Assembly: GCA_947493535.1 (NCBI GenBank)
Contig: CANLRK010000004.1
Location: forward strand, 98,950 to 162,949
DNA length: 64,000 bases
Direction: 5' to 3'
From: an uncultured Flavobacteriaceae bacterium
GTDB taxonomy: Bacteria; Bacteroidota; Bacteroidia; Flavobacteriales; Flavobacteriaceae
In this document: positions 1-7,740 of the stretch, in pieces
Layout: the number at the start of each line of letters is the position of its first letter
Position numbering within the stretch: position 1 is the first letter of the stretch
Notes under the pieces: model-generated
The model's database searches: none
Seen by the model: only the letters and a program-made list of their open reading frames with translations
Told to the model about the DNA's origin: nothing
Program-made: the position numbers and the translations under genes

Positions 1-2
1 TT

Positions 3-383
3 TTAAAAGTCTCTAGTAATAAAAGAATCTTTCATTATATCGTATACATATCCTCCTTCTACTAAAACAATAAAAATAAGATACATAATTAAGAAAACTC
101 CTGTCCATACTACAGCTCTTCTAAACCATTTTTTCTCACCATCCATATGCATGAATGCCCAAGTAATGTAATATGCTTTGTAGATAGTTAGTATTATGAA
201 AATCCAGTTAAGTAGTTTCATTCCCACAAATCTATTATGTGTTAATGATTCAGGTTTTATAATACCTAAAATAACTTCAATTATTGTTACCGCAGACAAT
301 AACCAAAATACTAACCAAATTTTATTAACGTTGTTCTTTGGTTTTAATAATCCGAAAAAGAAAGGTTTAATTTCGTGTCCCAT
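3..383 (-). CDS. cytochrome c oxidase subunit IV family protein
   Basis: Small inner-membrane subunit of the caa3-type oxidase. The 126 residues hold three hydrophobic spans at about 20-42, 58-78 and 87-108, the layout of the prokaryotic subunit IV family, with a charged loop (MDGEKKW) between spans two and three. The gene is complete; its TAA stop lies at the window edge. It starts 38 bases after the long subunit III gene on the same strand, so it is the last visible member of the cyoE-ctaE-ctaE cluster. The subunit has no redox centre and presumably stabilises the complex. Assignment rests on topology and context, because the family is poorly conserved. Confidence 0.85.
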   Translation of the reverse strand: MGHEIKPFFFGLLKPKNNVNKIWLVFWLLSAVTIIEVILGIIKPESLTHNRFVGMKLLNWIFIILTIYKAYYITWAFMHMDGEKKWFRRAVVWTGVFLIMYLIFIVLVEGGYVYDIMKDSFITRDF

Positions 384-421
384 TGTTCTATACTTTATAT
401 CGTGTTATCGAATTTTATTTT

Positions 422-1396
422 TTAAACTAGGTAGAAGAATGTAAATACAAATACCCACACTAAATCTACGAAGTGCCAGTATAATCCAACTTTTTCAACC
501 ATTTCATACTGCCCTCTTTTTTCGTAAGTTCCTAAAATTACATTAATAAAAATAATAATATTGATTACGATTCCCGAGAATACGTGAAATCCGTGAAACC
601 CAGTAATAAAGAAAAAGAAGTCCGCAAATAATGGGTGACCATATTCATTTTCTACTAAGTTAGCTCCTTCTATAGTTTTAACTCCTAATTTTAATTTTTC
701 TATTGAAGCCTCTCTACTCAACACTGTTTTCTCTCCTGCTTCAGTTAACTCTTGTGTTCTTACTCTTAAATCAGGTCTTGCAGCAAATGATGTAATTACA
801 TCTTTCATAGCGTATGGTGATAAGCTACCTTCTTTCACACTCCATAAACCTGTACTTGCAGTATGCTGTACTCTATCTGTTGCTGTTTTTACAACAAATG
901 TATTCATAGGCACTCGTTTTCCATCAGCATCTGTAAATTGTAATAAAGAACCTGACTTTGTTTTTACGGCACCATACCCTCCATTAATAAAGTTTTTCCA
1001 TTCCCAAGCTTGTGAGCCAACGAATATCATACCTCCAATAATAGTTAAAAACATATAAGTAATAACCTTATTCTTTTTCATATGATGTCCTGCATCTACA
1101 GCTAATACCATAGTTACAGATGAGAAAATAAGAATAAAAGTCATTAACGCTACATAATACATTGGCGCATCTACACCGTGTAAAAAAGGAAAGTGATTAA
1201 ACACCTCATCGGCTATTGGCCATTCTTGTATAAATTTAAATCTAGAAAATCCGTAAGCAACAATGAAACCTGAGAATGTTAAGGCATCAGACAAAATGAA
1301 AAACCACATCATCATTTTACCATAACTTATCCCAAAAGGTTTACCGAAACCTTTACTTGTATCATGTCCAGAATTTACAGCTACTGTAGCTCCCAT
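422..1396 (-). CDS. ctaE: cytochrome c oxidase subunit III, long form with soluble insert
   Basis: Heme-copper oxidase subunit III. Family signatures are GFHGFHV at about residue 268 and the C-terminal YWHFVDLVWVFVF. Hydrophobic spans at about 28-50, 80-103 and 112-130 precede a hydrophilic stretch of roughly 125 residues (about 131-255), after which the usual two C-terminal helices follow. The total of 324 residues is much longer than the 194-residue neighbour, and the extra length is this insert, which is rich in Lys, Glu and Thr and has no motif I recognise. The gene sits between the short subunit III and subunit IV and probably belongs to the same transcript. The two subunit III proteins may form different parts of one oxidase or be alternatives. 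Confidence 0.9.
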   Translation of the reverse strand: MGATVAVNSGHDTSKGFGKPFGISYGKMMMWFFILSDALTFSGFIVAYGFSRFKFIQEWPIADEVFNHFPFLHGVDAPMYYVALMTFILIFSSVTMVLAVDAGHHMKKNKVITYMFLTIIGGMIFVGSQAWEWKNFINGGYGAVKTKSGSLLQFTDADGKRVPMNTFVVKTATDRVQHTASTGLWSVKEGSLSPYAMKDVITSFAARPDLRVRTQELTEAGEKTVLSREASIEKLKLGVKTIEGANLVENEYGHPLFADFFFFITGFHGFHVFSGIVINIIIFINVILGTYEKRGQYEMVEKVGLYWHFVDLVWVFVFTFFYLV

Positions 1397-1459
1397 ACTA
1401 TATTATATTGAATTATAAATTATATATATTTTACAAAGAAACAAAAATAAGTATTTTTA

Positions 1460-2044
1460 TTATCTAACGAAATAGAAAAACAAAAACAAATACACCCACA
1501 GGAAATCTAAAAAATGCCAAAACATCACACCTAGCTCTAATCCAAGTGTTTGCCCGTTATTGTAACGTTGTTTATAATGGTTATAAATTACCACTAAAAG
1601 CACTATTACTCCTGAAAATAAGTGTGCTAAGTGCAACGCTACAAGCACATAAATAAAAGAAATTACCACATTACTTGTCGGTCCCGTAAAATTATAGCCA
1701 AACTCAGTAACAATATATGAAAACCCTTCCCATTGCAACCATATAAAAGCAAGCCCTAATACCAAAGTGCTTAATAGCATTATTAAACCTAGTCTGTGTT
1801 GTTCATTTTTAATAGCTCTTTTAGCTAAATGTATGGTTATACTACTCAAAAGAATTGCTATAGTACTCCATAACAACATTGGAGGAAGCTCAAAATCTTT
1901 TAACCAATCTGGCCTTGAACTACTCACCAAGTATGCACTCGTTAATCCCGCAAAGGTCATTGTCATGCTTACCATTGCGAACCATAACATGGTTTTTTTT
2001 GCTCTTGCTATTTTTTCAACTTCAGTTCCTTGAGTTAAATCCAT
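1460..2044 (-). CDS. ctaE: cytochrome c oxidase subunit III, short form
   Basis: Second subunit III homologue, 194 residues with five hydrophobic spans, ending in the family signature WHFLDFLWVYLFLFFYFV. The ATG lies six bases after the cyoE stop, so translation is probably coupled to heme O synthase. Subunit III has no metal site; in the family it supports proton uptake and assembly. The usual catalytic partners ctaC and ctaD are not adjacent but lie at 26931-29804 behind the act genes, so the oxidase genes are split over two loci about 25 kb apart. Confidence 0.9.
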   Translation of the reverse strand: MDLTQGTEVEKIARAKKTMLWFAMVSMTMTFAGLTSAYLVSSSRPDWLKDFELPPMLLWSTIAILLSSITIHLAKRAIKNEQHRLGLIMLLSTLVLGLAFIWLQWEGFSYIVTEFGYNFTGPTSNVVISFIYVLVALHLAHLFSGVIVLLVVIYNHYKQRYNNGQTLGLELGVMFWHFLDFLWVYLFLFFYFVR

Positions 2045-2050
2045 TTATTT

Positions 2051-2947
2051 TTATTGTAAAAATTTATCAATTACATATACTATTTGCACCAAGGTAATAT
2101 ATGACACACTTGCCAACATGAGTTGTCTTGCTGTTTTAGCATCCATTTTTTTATAAAGCAATATCGCATAATATAACATCCCTAGCCCTAATAGAAATAC
2201 TATAACTGCTGCAGGCACCGATAATTTTAGCGCTCCAGTAAAGCCAAACACCGGAATTATTGATGCCACTATTGTCCATACCGTATATAAGATTGTTTGC
2301 GAAGCAGTACTTTTATCTCGCTTACCCGTAGGCAACATAAAAAATCCAGCCTTTTCATAATCTTCATACAAAAACCACCCAATTGCCCAAAAATGAGGGA
2401 ATTGCCATAAAAATTGCATTAGAAATAAAGTTCCTGGTTCAATTCCAAAATCATTTGTAGCTGCTACCCAACCTAACATAAAAGGAATAGCCCCCGGAAA
2501 AGCCCCTACAAAAACAGCCAGTGGTGTTTTAGTTTTAAGCGGTGTATACAAACTTACATACATAAAGATAGATATTGCCCCAAACATAGCCGATTTCGGA
2601 TTAATCATATACAACACCACCAAACCAACAATAGTAAGTATTGTTGCAATTACAAAAGCTGCTTTAACAGATATTGTTCCTGAAGGAATCGGTCTGTTTT
2701 TAGTCCTATCCATCAATTTATCTAAATCTCTCTCAATTATTTGATTGTATGCATTTGAAGCCCCTACCATACAATACCCCCCTATCGCTAACATGATTAA
2801 TATTACAAAATCAACCTCTCTTCCTACCGCAATTAAATATCCTGCAATAGCTGAAAAAACAACACTTAAGGCTAAACGGTGCTTTGTAATAGCTTTAAAA
2901 TCTGCAAATAGATTTCTTTGGGTTTTATTTTCTATTGTTGTGCTCAA
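2051..2947 (-). CDS. cyoE: protoheme IX farnesyltransferase (heme O synthase)
   Basis: UbiA-superfamily membrane enzyme that transfers a farnesyl group to heme b to give heme O, a precursor of the oxidase cofactor. The diagnostic substrate-binding segment NAYNQIIERDLDKLMDRT is at about 65-82 and carries the N/DxxxDxxxD pattern, followed by NRPIPSG. There are about nine hydrophobic spans in 298 residues. The start codon is TTG; I see no in-frame ATG upstream between it and the -7 promoter element at 2971-2978, and the next residues match where the family begins. The two subunit III genes and subunit IV follow directly, so this gene heads a cofactor-plus-subunit operon. Confidence 0.93.
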   Translation of the reverse strand: MSTTIENKTQRNLFADFKAITKHRLALSVVFSAIAGYLIAVGREVDFVILIMLAIGGYCMVGASNAYNQIIERDLDKLMDRTKNRPIPSGTISVKAAFVIATILTIVGLVVLYMINPKSAMFGAISIFMYVSLYTPLKTKTPLAVFVGAFPGAIPFMLGWVAATNDFGIEPGTLFLMQFLWQFPHFWAIGWFLYEDYEKAGFFMLPTGKRDKSTASQTILYTVWTIVASIIPVFGFTGALKLSVPAAVIVFLLGLGMLYYAILLYKKMDAKTARQLMLASVSYITLVQIVYVIDKFLQ

Positions 2948-2970
2948 CGATATGCTCTTAAAATTGACGG

Positions 2971-2978
2971 CAAAATTA
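2971..2978 (-). promoter_or_regulatory. -7 promoter element of cyoE operon (TAATTTTG)
   Basis: Reads TAATTTTG on the minus strand, matching the Bacteroidetes TAnnTTTG element, about 24 bases before the TTG start of cyoE. I see no TTG box at the usual distance upstream, so the match is one-sided. Confidence 0.45.
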
Positions 2979-2993
2979 CTGTTTTTTATCGAA

Positions 2994-5078
2994 TTAATAA
3001 TCAGAATAATTATTAAACAAATCTGTACGGAATCCTAAATTGAACCATGTGGTGTTCTTTTCGAAATCTGCTGGCACATTTTCAGGAGAAAAACTACGTT
3101 GTGTAACATTTATAAAAGCTTTCAAGTTTGTAGCTGGATTTACTAAATACCCTGCTTGCAAATCAGCAATAATCACATTAGTTGTATTTCCTTGCAATAA
3201 AGAAATCCCATTATCAGAAGGTCTTAAATCATTATTTATAAAAATATCACCACCGTAACTTACTCCATCACCAGTATCCAAACCTCGTTGCCCATAAATT
3301 AATTTCGCCATACCATACCAGCGTTTATAATTATAATGAGCTATACCAATAAACTCTCTAAAATTAGCTCCCCACAAATGCGCCATAGACTGGTTGTTAT
3401 GCCCATAGTTTAACAGCAATTCATCATGCGAATAAGTGTATGGACGTACTTGGTTATATTCTGCTTGTAACATCAAATTTTTTACATTAAAAGCATTGTA
3501 ATATTTCACCCCTAGCTGATATCCTAACTTATTTTTCCAGCTTTGCTCACCTCCAAAAATATCTTTCGATGAAAATTCGTCAATTATTAACTGTCCGTAA
3601 GCATTAATTTTGTCTGAAAATTTATATTTACCGCTTAACCCTATTAAAGCGTTTCCTGCTCTAGAACCTGTTGAAAACTCAATAGCTCTATAAAAAATTA
3701 CTGGATTCAGGTAATTTACATCAAAACCTCTATTATTGTCATTAGACCATAAAACAGATTCAAAAAAACCTACATTGAATTTTTTAGTAACATTCCAACT
3801 TAAAAAATGAGTTGCCATATATTTACTTCCGTAAGCTCCATCTACAGTAGCTTCAGGTCGTACATCTTTTAACCACATCCATGTATTTGTATACTTAATT
3901 TTCCAAAAAGATGTATTTAATTTTAAGTACGGATGCGGACTAGCAACATCACTAATAAATAACGAACGGTAACCATCCCCTATAAAATTTTTCCCATGTC
4001 CGAATTGCGCATTAAAGTTTTTACTAGCACGATACGAAATATACCCTTCAGCAATAGGATAATCATACGCATCATCGCCATGTTCTTTCGCTATACCTCT
4101 ACCTGGGACAATAGCTGGATTTCCCCCATCAGGCTTTATACTTTCTGCATAAGCATTTACATAATCTGCAAAACGTCCTTGACTTTCAAAAACACTTGCT
4201 GAGAAGTTTATTTTTTTCCCAATACCACCTTGCACATTAATTGCACGGGTATTATTATAGGTATATGACAATTCACTTTGAACATCCTTTCCTAGCTGCA
4301 AATCAGCTACAATATCTGCAGTAAACCAATAACTATTTCCTTGAAACTCTACCAAATGTTCATTCCAAAACTTTCTTCCAAACCAACTCGATTTATCTTT
4401 CTTCAAATTCGCTTGATGCACCTCAAAATCATAATATTTTGACACATCACTATAGTTATACGGTTTAACTGCAGTGTGAGAGTTTGTTCCTACTACATTG
4501 ATATTATAATCAAACTTAGCATAATTCTGGTGGGAGAATGGTATGTTTAAACCGCTCTTATATTTGTTAATTACTGCATTTCCTAAGTTTACAAGACTAT
4601 CATATTCCATAGCTGCTGCTTCTAACTTATTTTTTGGCTTTTTAGCATTCTTAGCATCTATTTCAGTTGTAACCCATGTTAGAGATGGTAATTTTATTTG
4701 CATTGCATACTGTGTATATACAGCCTTACCATCATAGGTAGCTGGTGCAATTACCGGAAACTGTTCAAATGTTTTTTCAACTTGATCTTTTAATTCTGCA
4801 TAAGCCGCTTTAGTATAAATAATCTTAAACGCCCCTTCTTCCGTTACTTCAAATAAAATATTCATACTCCCTTCGTACTTGTCTGTAGTAACTATTTCAG
4901 GTAACTTAAAGTGCTCTAGAAATTCTTTTTGAACTTCTTCTTTAAAACATTTCGGCAATTCCCCTATTTCTACAGAGGTACACGCTTCAAAAACAGGATA
5001 CTTTTCATAAACACTTGTTATTTGACCTTGGCTAAAAAAACTAATAAAACAACAAAGTACAATTATAAAATATTTCAT
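2994..5078 (-). CDS. remB: outer-membrane beta-barrel protein, probable gliding motility protein RemB
   Basis: About 694 residues. I moved the start from 5108 to the internal ATG at 5078, because MKYFIIVLCCFISFFSQGQ is a clean signal peptide there. Residues about 25-130 resemble the TonB C-terminal domain, including the PVF...C...CF pattern also present in the two TonB proteins encoded just upstream in the operon direction. The remainder alternates aromatic and polar residues as in a beta-barrel and ends in aromatic/charged strands, with no T9SS tail. From memory this matches the RemB family linked to gliding in Flavobacterium; sprA lies nearby. A Wzi-like capsule assembly barrel is the main alternative. 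The barrel call is firmer than the name. Confidence 0.65.
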   Translation of the reverse strand: MKYFIIVLCCFISFFSQGQITSVYEKYPVFEACTSVEIGELPKCFKEEVQKEFLEHFKLPEIVTTDKYEGSMNILFEVTEEGAFKIIYTKAAYAELKDQVEKTFEQFPVIAPATYDGKAVYTQYAMQIKLPSLTWVTTEIDAKNAKKPKNKLEAAAMEYDSLVNLGNAVINKYKSGLNIPFSHQNYAKFDYNINVVGTNSHTAVKPYNYSDVSKYYDFEVHQANLKKDKSSWFGRKFWNEHLVEFQGNSYWFTADIVADLQLGKDVQSELSYTYNNTRAINVQGGIGKKINFSASVFESQGRFADYVNAYAESIKPDGGNPAIVPGRGIAKEHGDDAYDYPIAEGYISYRASKNFNAQFGHGKNFIGDGYRSLFISDVASPHPYLKLNTSFWKIKYTNTWMWLKDVRPEATVDGAYGSKYMATHFLSWNVTKKFNVGFFESVLWSNDNNRGFDVNYLNPVIFYRAIEFSTGSRAGNALIGLSGKYKFSDKINAYGQLIIDEFSSKDIFGGEQSWKNKLGYQLGVKYYNAFNVKNLMLQAEYNQVRPYTYSHDELLLNYGHNNQSMAHLWGANFREFIGIAHYNYKRWYGMAKLIYGQRGLDTGDGVSYGGDIFINNDLRPSDNGISLLQGNTTNVIIADLQAGYLVNPATNLKAFINVTQRSFSPENVPADFEKNTTWFNLGFRTDLFNNYSDY

Positions 5079-5142
5079 GTGCAGTAATTTATAGCTGCGA
5101 AAATACAATAAATACTTATTATGAGCTTTTTAGGCATAAAAA

Positions 5143-5163
5143 AATCCTGTCAAAAACAGGATT
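5143..5163 (-). terminator. rho-independent terminator after second tonB gene
   Basis: Eight-base inverted repeat AATCCTGT / ACAGGATT with a five-base loop. On the minus strand it is followed by a run of T. It lies just after the stop at 5185 and separates tonB from the RemB-like gene. Confidence 0.8.
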
Positions 5164-5184
5164 CTTTTATACTTTAAACAACAA

Positions 5185-5964
5185 TTACTGTACTTCAAAA
5201 ATTATTGGTAGCGCATAACTTACATTTACTGTTTTATAACCTTGTTTTGCTGGGGTCATTTGCGGTAGGGCCTTAACTGCCTTAACTGCTTCTGCTTCTA
5301 GTTTCGGATGCGGAGCCCTTGCTTTTACGTTTACCACATTTCCTTGGTTATTTATCACAAAAGTTACCGTTATCTTTTGCCTACCTGTAATACCATTGTC
5401 TACAGCAATATCTGCATCAAACTTTTTGTTGATTATTCTAGCAATTTTTTTTGAAAAACACTCAAACTGTTCCTCTTTATCAGTTAATTTTTCACAACCC
5501 GGAAAAACAGGCAATTCACTTACTAACGATACTGGATACGTGTCTATTTCAGGATCTTCATCAATAACACGAACTTGATTAACTTTTGGTGCTTCATCTA
5601 CTACAGCAATGGGGACATCTACAATTGTTTCTACAACAGGAACATCGTTATCAACCATAGTTGGATTAGTAAGATCTGGCCTTAACGTCTCTATATTAGG
5701 CGCTACTTCCTTTTTAGGTATTAACTCTTCTATTATATAGTCAATAGGTGTATTTGCTACCTCTATTTCCTCTTGAAGTATAATTTTTTGAGCCATTTGA
5801 TTTTTTTTCTCAAATTTCAACTGAAAAACACCAAAACTAATAAACAAGGCTAAGATTAACCCTATTTGAAAATAGAGCCCATTGTTTTTTCGTAAATTTG
5901 CTTGATGTTTCTTTTCTCTGAGAGATAGTTTTACTGTTTTCTTTTTAGGAATGTGTAATTTCAT
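5185..5964 (-). CDS. tonB: energy transducer TonB
   Basis: TonB-type protein of 259 residues that links the inner-membrane proton motive force to outer-membrane transporters. It has a basic N-terminus, one membrane span at about 32-48, a periplasmic linker rich in Pro, Val and acidic residues, and a C-terminal TonB domain from about 150 that ends NVSYALPIIFEVQ. The segment FPGCEKLTDKEEQFECFSKK with two Cys precedes the domain, as in many flavobacterial TonB proteins. Its neighbour upstream is a second TonB of the same design, but each has its own terminator, so the pair look like separately transcribed duplicates. No ExbB/ExbD genes are in the window. Confidence 0.92.
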   Translation of the reverse strand: MKLHIPKKKTVKLSLREKKHQANLRKNNGLYFQIGLILALFISFGVFQLKFEKKNQMAQKIILQEEIEVANTPIDYIIEELIPKKEVAPNIETLRPDLTNPTMVDNDVPVVETIVDVPIAVVDEAPKVNQVRVIDEDPEIDTYPVSLVSELPVFPGCEKLTDKEEQFECFSKKIARIINKKFDADIAVDNGITGRQKITVTFVINNQGNVVNVKARAPHPKLEAEAVKAVKALPQMTPAKQGYKTVNVSYALPIIFEVQ

Positions 5965-6080
5965 AATGTATGGTTTTAGTTAAACATATACTATTTGGTT
6001 CCTTAATAAAACAGCGCCAACTTTTTATTTAAAAAAACCTAATAGTAACGGAAATACACACAAGAAACATACCAAAAAAA

Positions 6081-6102
6081 ATCCCGAGCAATTGCTCGGG
6101 AT
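6081..6102 (-). terminator. rho-independent terminator after first tonB gene
   Basis: A perfect 22-base palindrome (ATCCCGAGCAA and its complement) followed on the minus strand by a run of T. It lies 27 bases past the tonB stop at 6129. Confidence 0.85.
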
Positions 6103-6128
6103 TTTTAAGTATTTATGTAATATGACTC

Positions 6129-6851
6129 TTAGTCTTGTACCTGGAAAATAATTGGTAACGAGTAAGGTACTGTTACGTTTTTACCACGTTGTCTACCTGG
6201 TTTCATTTTAGGTAAAGATTTAATCACCTTTTCTGCTTCTTTCTGTAATTCTGGGTGAGGTGCCCTTGCACGTACGCCAGTTATATCACCGTTTTTATCA
6301 ATCTTAAACGCTACTAAAATTCTTTGTCTTCCTGTTAACCCTAAGTCTGACGCTAGTTCGGTATTAAATTTTTTATTTACATACTTAGCTATTTTTTCAG
6401 ACATACACTTTTTACGGTCCGCATTATTCTTTTTATTCTCGCAACCAGGAAAAACAGGTACGTTTTCAATAATTTGGAAAGGAACCTCTACATCTTCTTC
6501 TACCTCTTCTACTTCAACTTCCTCTACTTCTACAATTTCTTCAGCCTCATCTGTTTCAGTAGATTCGATTACTGTTTCTTCAATTTCTTCTTCATCTTCA
6601 ACAATTTCAATCACCTCTGGCGCCGCTGGTGGTGGCGGTGGCGGTGGCGGTGTTTGCATAATTTCTGTCATTGGAATTTCCTCGTCATCCAAATCACCCA
6701 TATCAATTGAGGCAATATCAAAATCTACTTTATCGTATGTTTTATGATTAATTCCTAAATAAGTAATTAACATTACAGCCGCAATACCAACAGCGTAGTA
6801 AAATGCGCTGTTCTTTTTGATATCCGCTTTTGGGTTTTTCTTTAATTCCAT
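6129..6851 (-). CDS. tonB: energy transducer TonB with polyproline and acidic linker
   Basis: TonB protein of 240 residues. One membrane span lies at about 16-32. The linker starts with eight consecutive prolines (about 68-75) and then a strongly acidic Glu/Val tract to about 120, unusual beside the Pro-Lys linkers of classical TonB. The C-terminal domain begins near VPVFPGCENKK and ends PYSLPIIFQVQD. It shares the Cys-containing junction and the domain with the neighbouring TonB at 5185, so the two are paralogues with divergent linkers. The gene follows the VanZ-like gene on the same strand. Confidence 0.92.
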   Translation of the reverse strand: MELKKNPKADIKKNSAFYYAVGIAAVMLITYLGINHKTYDKVDFDIASIDMGDLDDEEIPMTEIMQTPPPPPPPPAAPEVIEIVEDEEEIEETVIESTETDEAEEIVEVEEVEVEEVEEDVEVPFQIIENVPVFPGCENKKNNADRKKCMSEKIAKYVNKKFNTELASDLGLTGRQRILVAFKIDKNGDITGVRARAPHPELQKEAEKVIKSLPKMKPGRQRGKNVTVPYSLPIIFQVQD

Positions 6852-6905
6852 TATACTATAAATTTATAAGTTGCTAAATTAACCAAATATTAGTGAAATA
6901 CACAA

Positions 6906-7298
6906 CTATTTAATTGAATTTAACGGCAAGTGTTTTTTTACTTGATATAAAAATAATGCTGCAATAATTATGCCGACACCATTAGCCATTACATCTTTAA
7001 CATCTCCTGAACGTGCTGTAACAGTAAACTCTTGTGCAAACTCTAGTATTATCCCTAATACAAATGCAACTATTGATGCTTTTAATAAAGCTTTAGGAAA
7101 GGATTTACTAAAACCTCTACTCCTGAAAGCTATAAACCAAATTAAAGTGCAAAAAAAGTAAATTCCTATATGAACCAACTTATCTGCATGTGATATATTA
7201 ACTTGAACTGGCCTTTTAATTTTAACTAAGCTTACAGTAATTACTAACACTGTATATAGCCCCGCTAAAACAAACCATTTATTTCTTTTAAGCACCAA
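6906..7298 (-). CDS. VanZ-like family membrane protein
   Basis: Small membrane protein of about 130 residues with four hydrophobic spans and the VanZ-like segment [19 protein letters not shown], plus [25 protein letters not shown], a recurring pattern of this family in Bacteroidetes. Its function is unknown. It overlaps the end of gcvH by a few codons. The track start is a TTG, directly followed by GTG, and either could be used. Despite the family name there is no sign of glycopeptide resistance genes here. Confidence 0.8.
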   Translation of the reverse strand: MVLKRNKWFVLAGLYTVLVITVSLVKIKRPVQVNISHADKLVHIGIYFFCTLIWFIAFRSRGFSKSFPKALLKASIVAFVLGIILEFAQEFTVTARSGDVKDVMANGVGIIIAALFLYQVKKHLPLNSIK

Positions 7299-7668
7299 TT
7301 AACTCTTTGTAAGCTTCAGCTGAAAGTAATTCATCTAGCTGACTCATGTCTGAAGCCTTAACTTTAACCATCCAACCTTCACCATAAGGATCAGAGTTTA
7401 CACTTTCTGGCTCATCTTCTAAAGTCTCATTAAACTCGATAATCTCTCCAGCTACTGGTAAAAACAAATCAGACACTGTCTTAACCGCTTCTACTGTACC
7501 AAAAACCTCTTCTTGCTCTAAAGTTTCATCTAAAGTATCTACTTCAACATAAACGATATCACCCAATTCTTTTTGGGCAAAATCTGTTATACCAATTGTA
7601 AGTACATCTCCTTCGATTCGTACCCATTCGTGATCTTTAGTATATTTTAATTCTTCTGGAAAATTCAT
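7288..7668 (-). CDS. gcvH: glycine cleavage system H protein
   Basis: Lipoyl carrier of the glycine cleavage system, cytoplasmic, 126 residues, the normal family length. The lipoylation site is Lys63 in [11 protein letters not shown], and the flanking [19 protein letters not shown] and [13 protein letters not shown] segments are canonical. The T, P and L subunit genes are not in the window. The gene lies between sprA and the VanZ-like gene. It has its own -7 promoter element at 7697-7704, so it need not depend on sprA read-through. Confidence 0.97.
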   Translation of the reverse strand: MNFPEELKYTKDHEWVRIEGDVLTIGITDFAQKELGDIVYVEVDTLDETLEQEEVFGTVEAVKTVSDLFLPVAGEIIEFNETLEDEPESVNSDPYGEGWMVKVKASDMSQLDELLSAEAYKELIGA

Positions 7669-7696
7669 TGTATTGTTGTTTAAATTTTATTGATTG

Positions 7697-7704
7697 CAAA
7701 AATA
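7697..7704 (-). promoter_or_regulatory. -7 promoter element of gcvH (TATTTTTG)
   Basis: TATTTTTG on the minus strand, 28 bases before the gcvH ATG, in the 72-base gap after sprA. It matches TAnnTTTG; no clear -33 TTG was seen. Confidence 0.5.
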
Positions 7705-7740
7705 TGGTATTCCCATTTATTTTTTATTGTTCTTCTTATT

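Noticed and set aside
6474-6710. Plus-strand ORF with Trp/Arg- and Phe-rich translation
   Set aside because: It is the antisense shadow of the polyproline and acidic linker of tonB; composition comes from the opposite strand.
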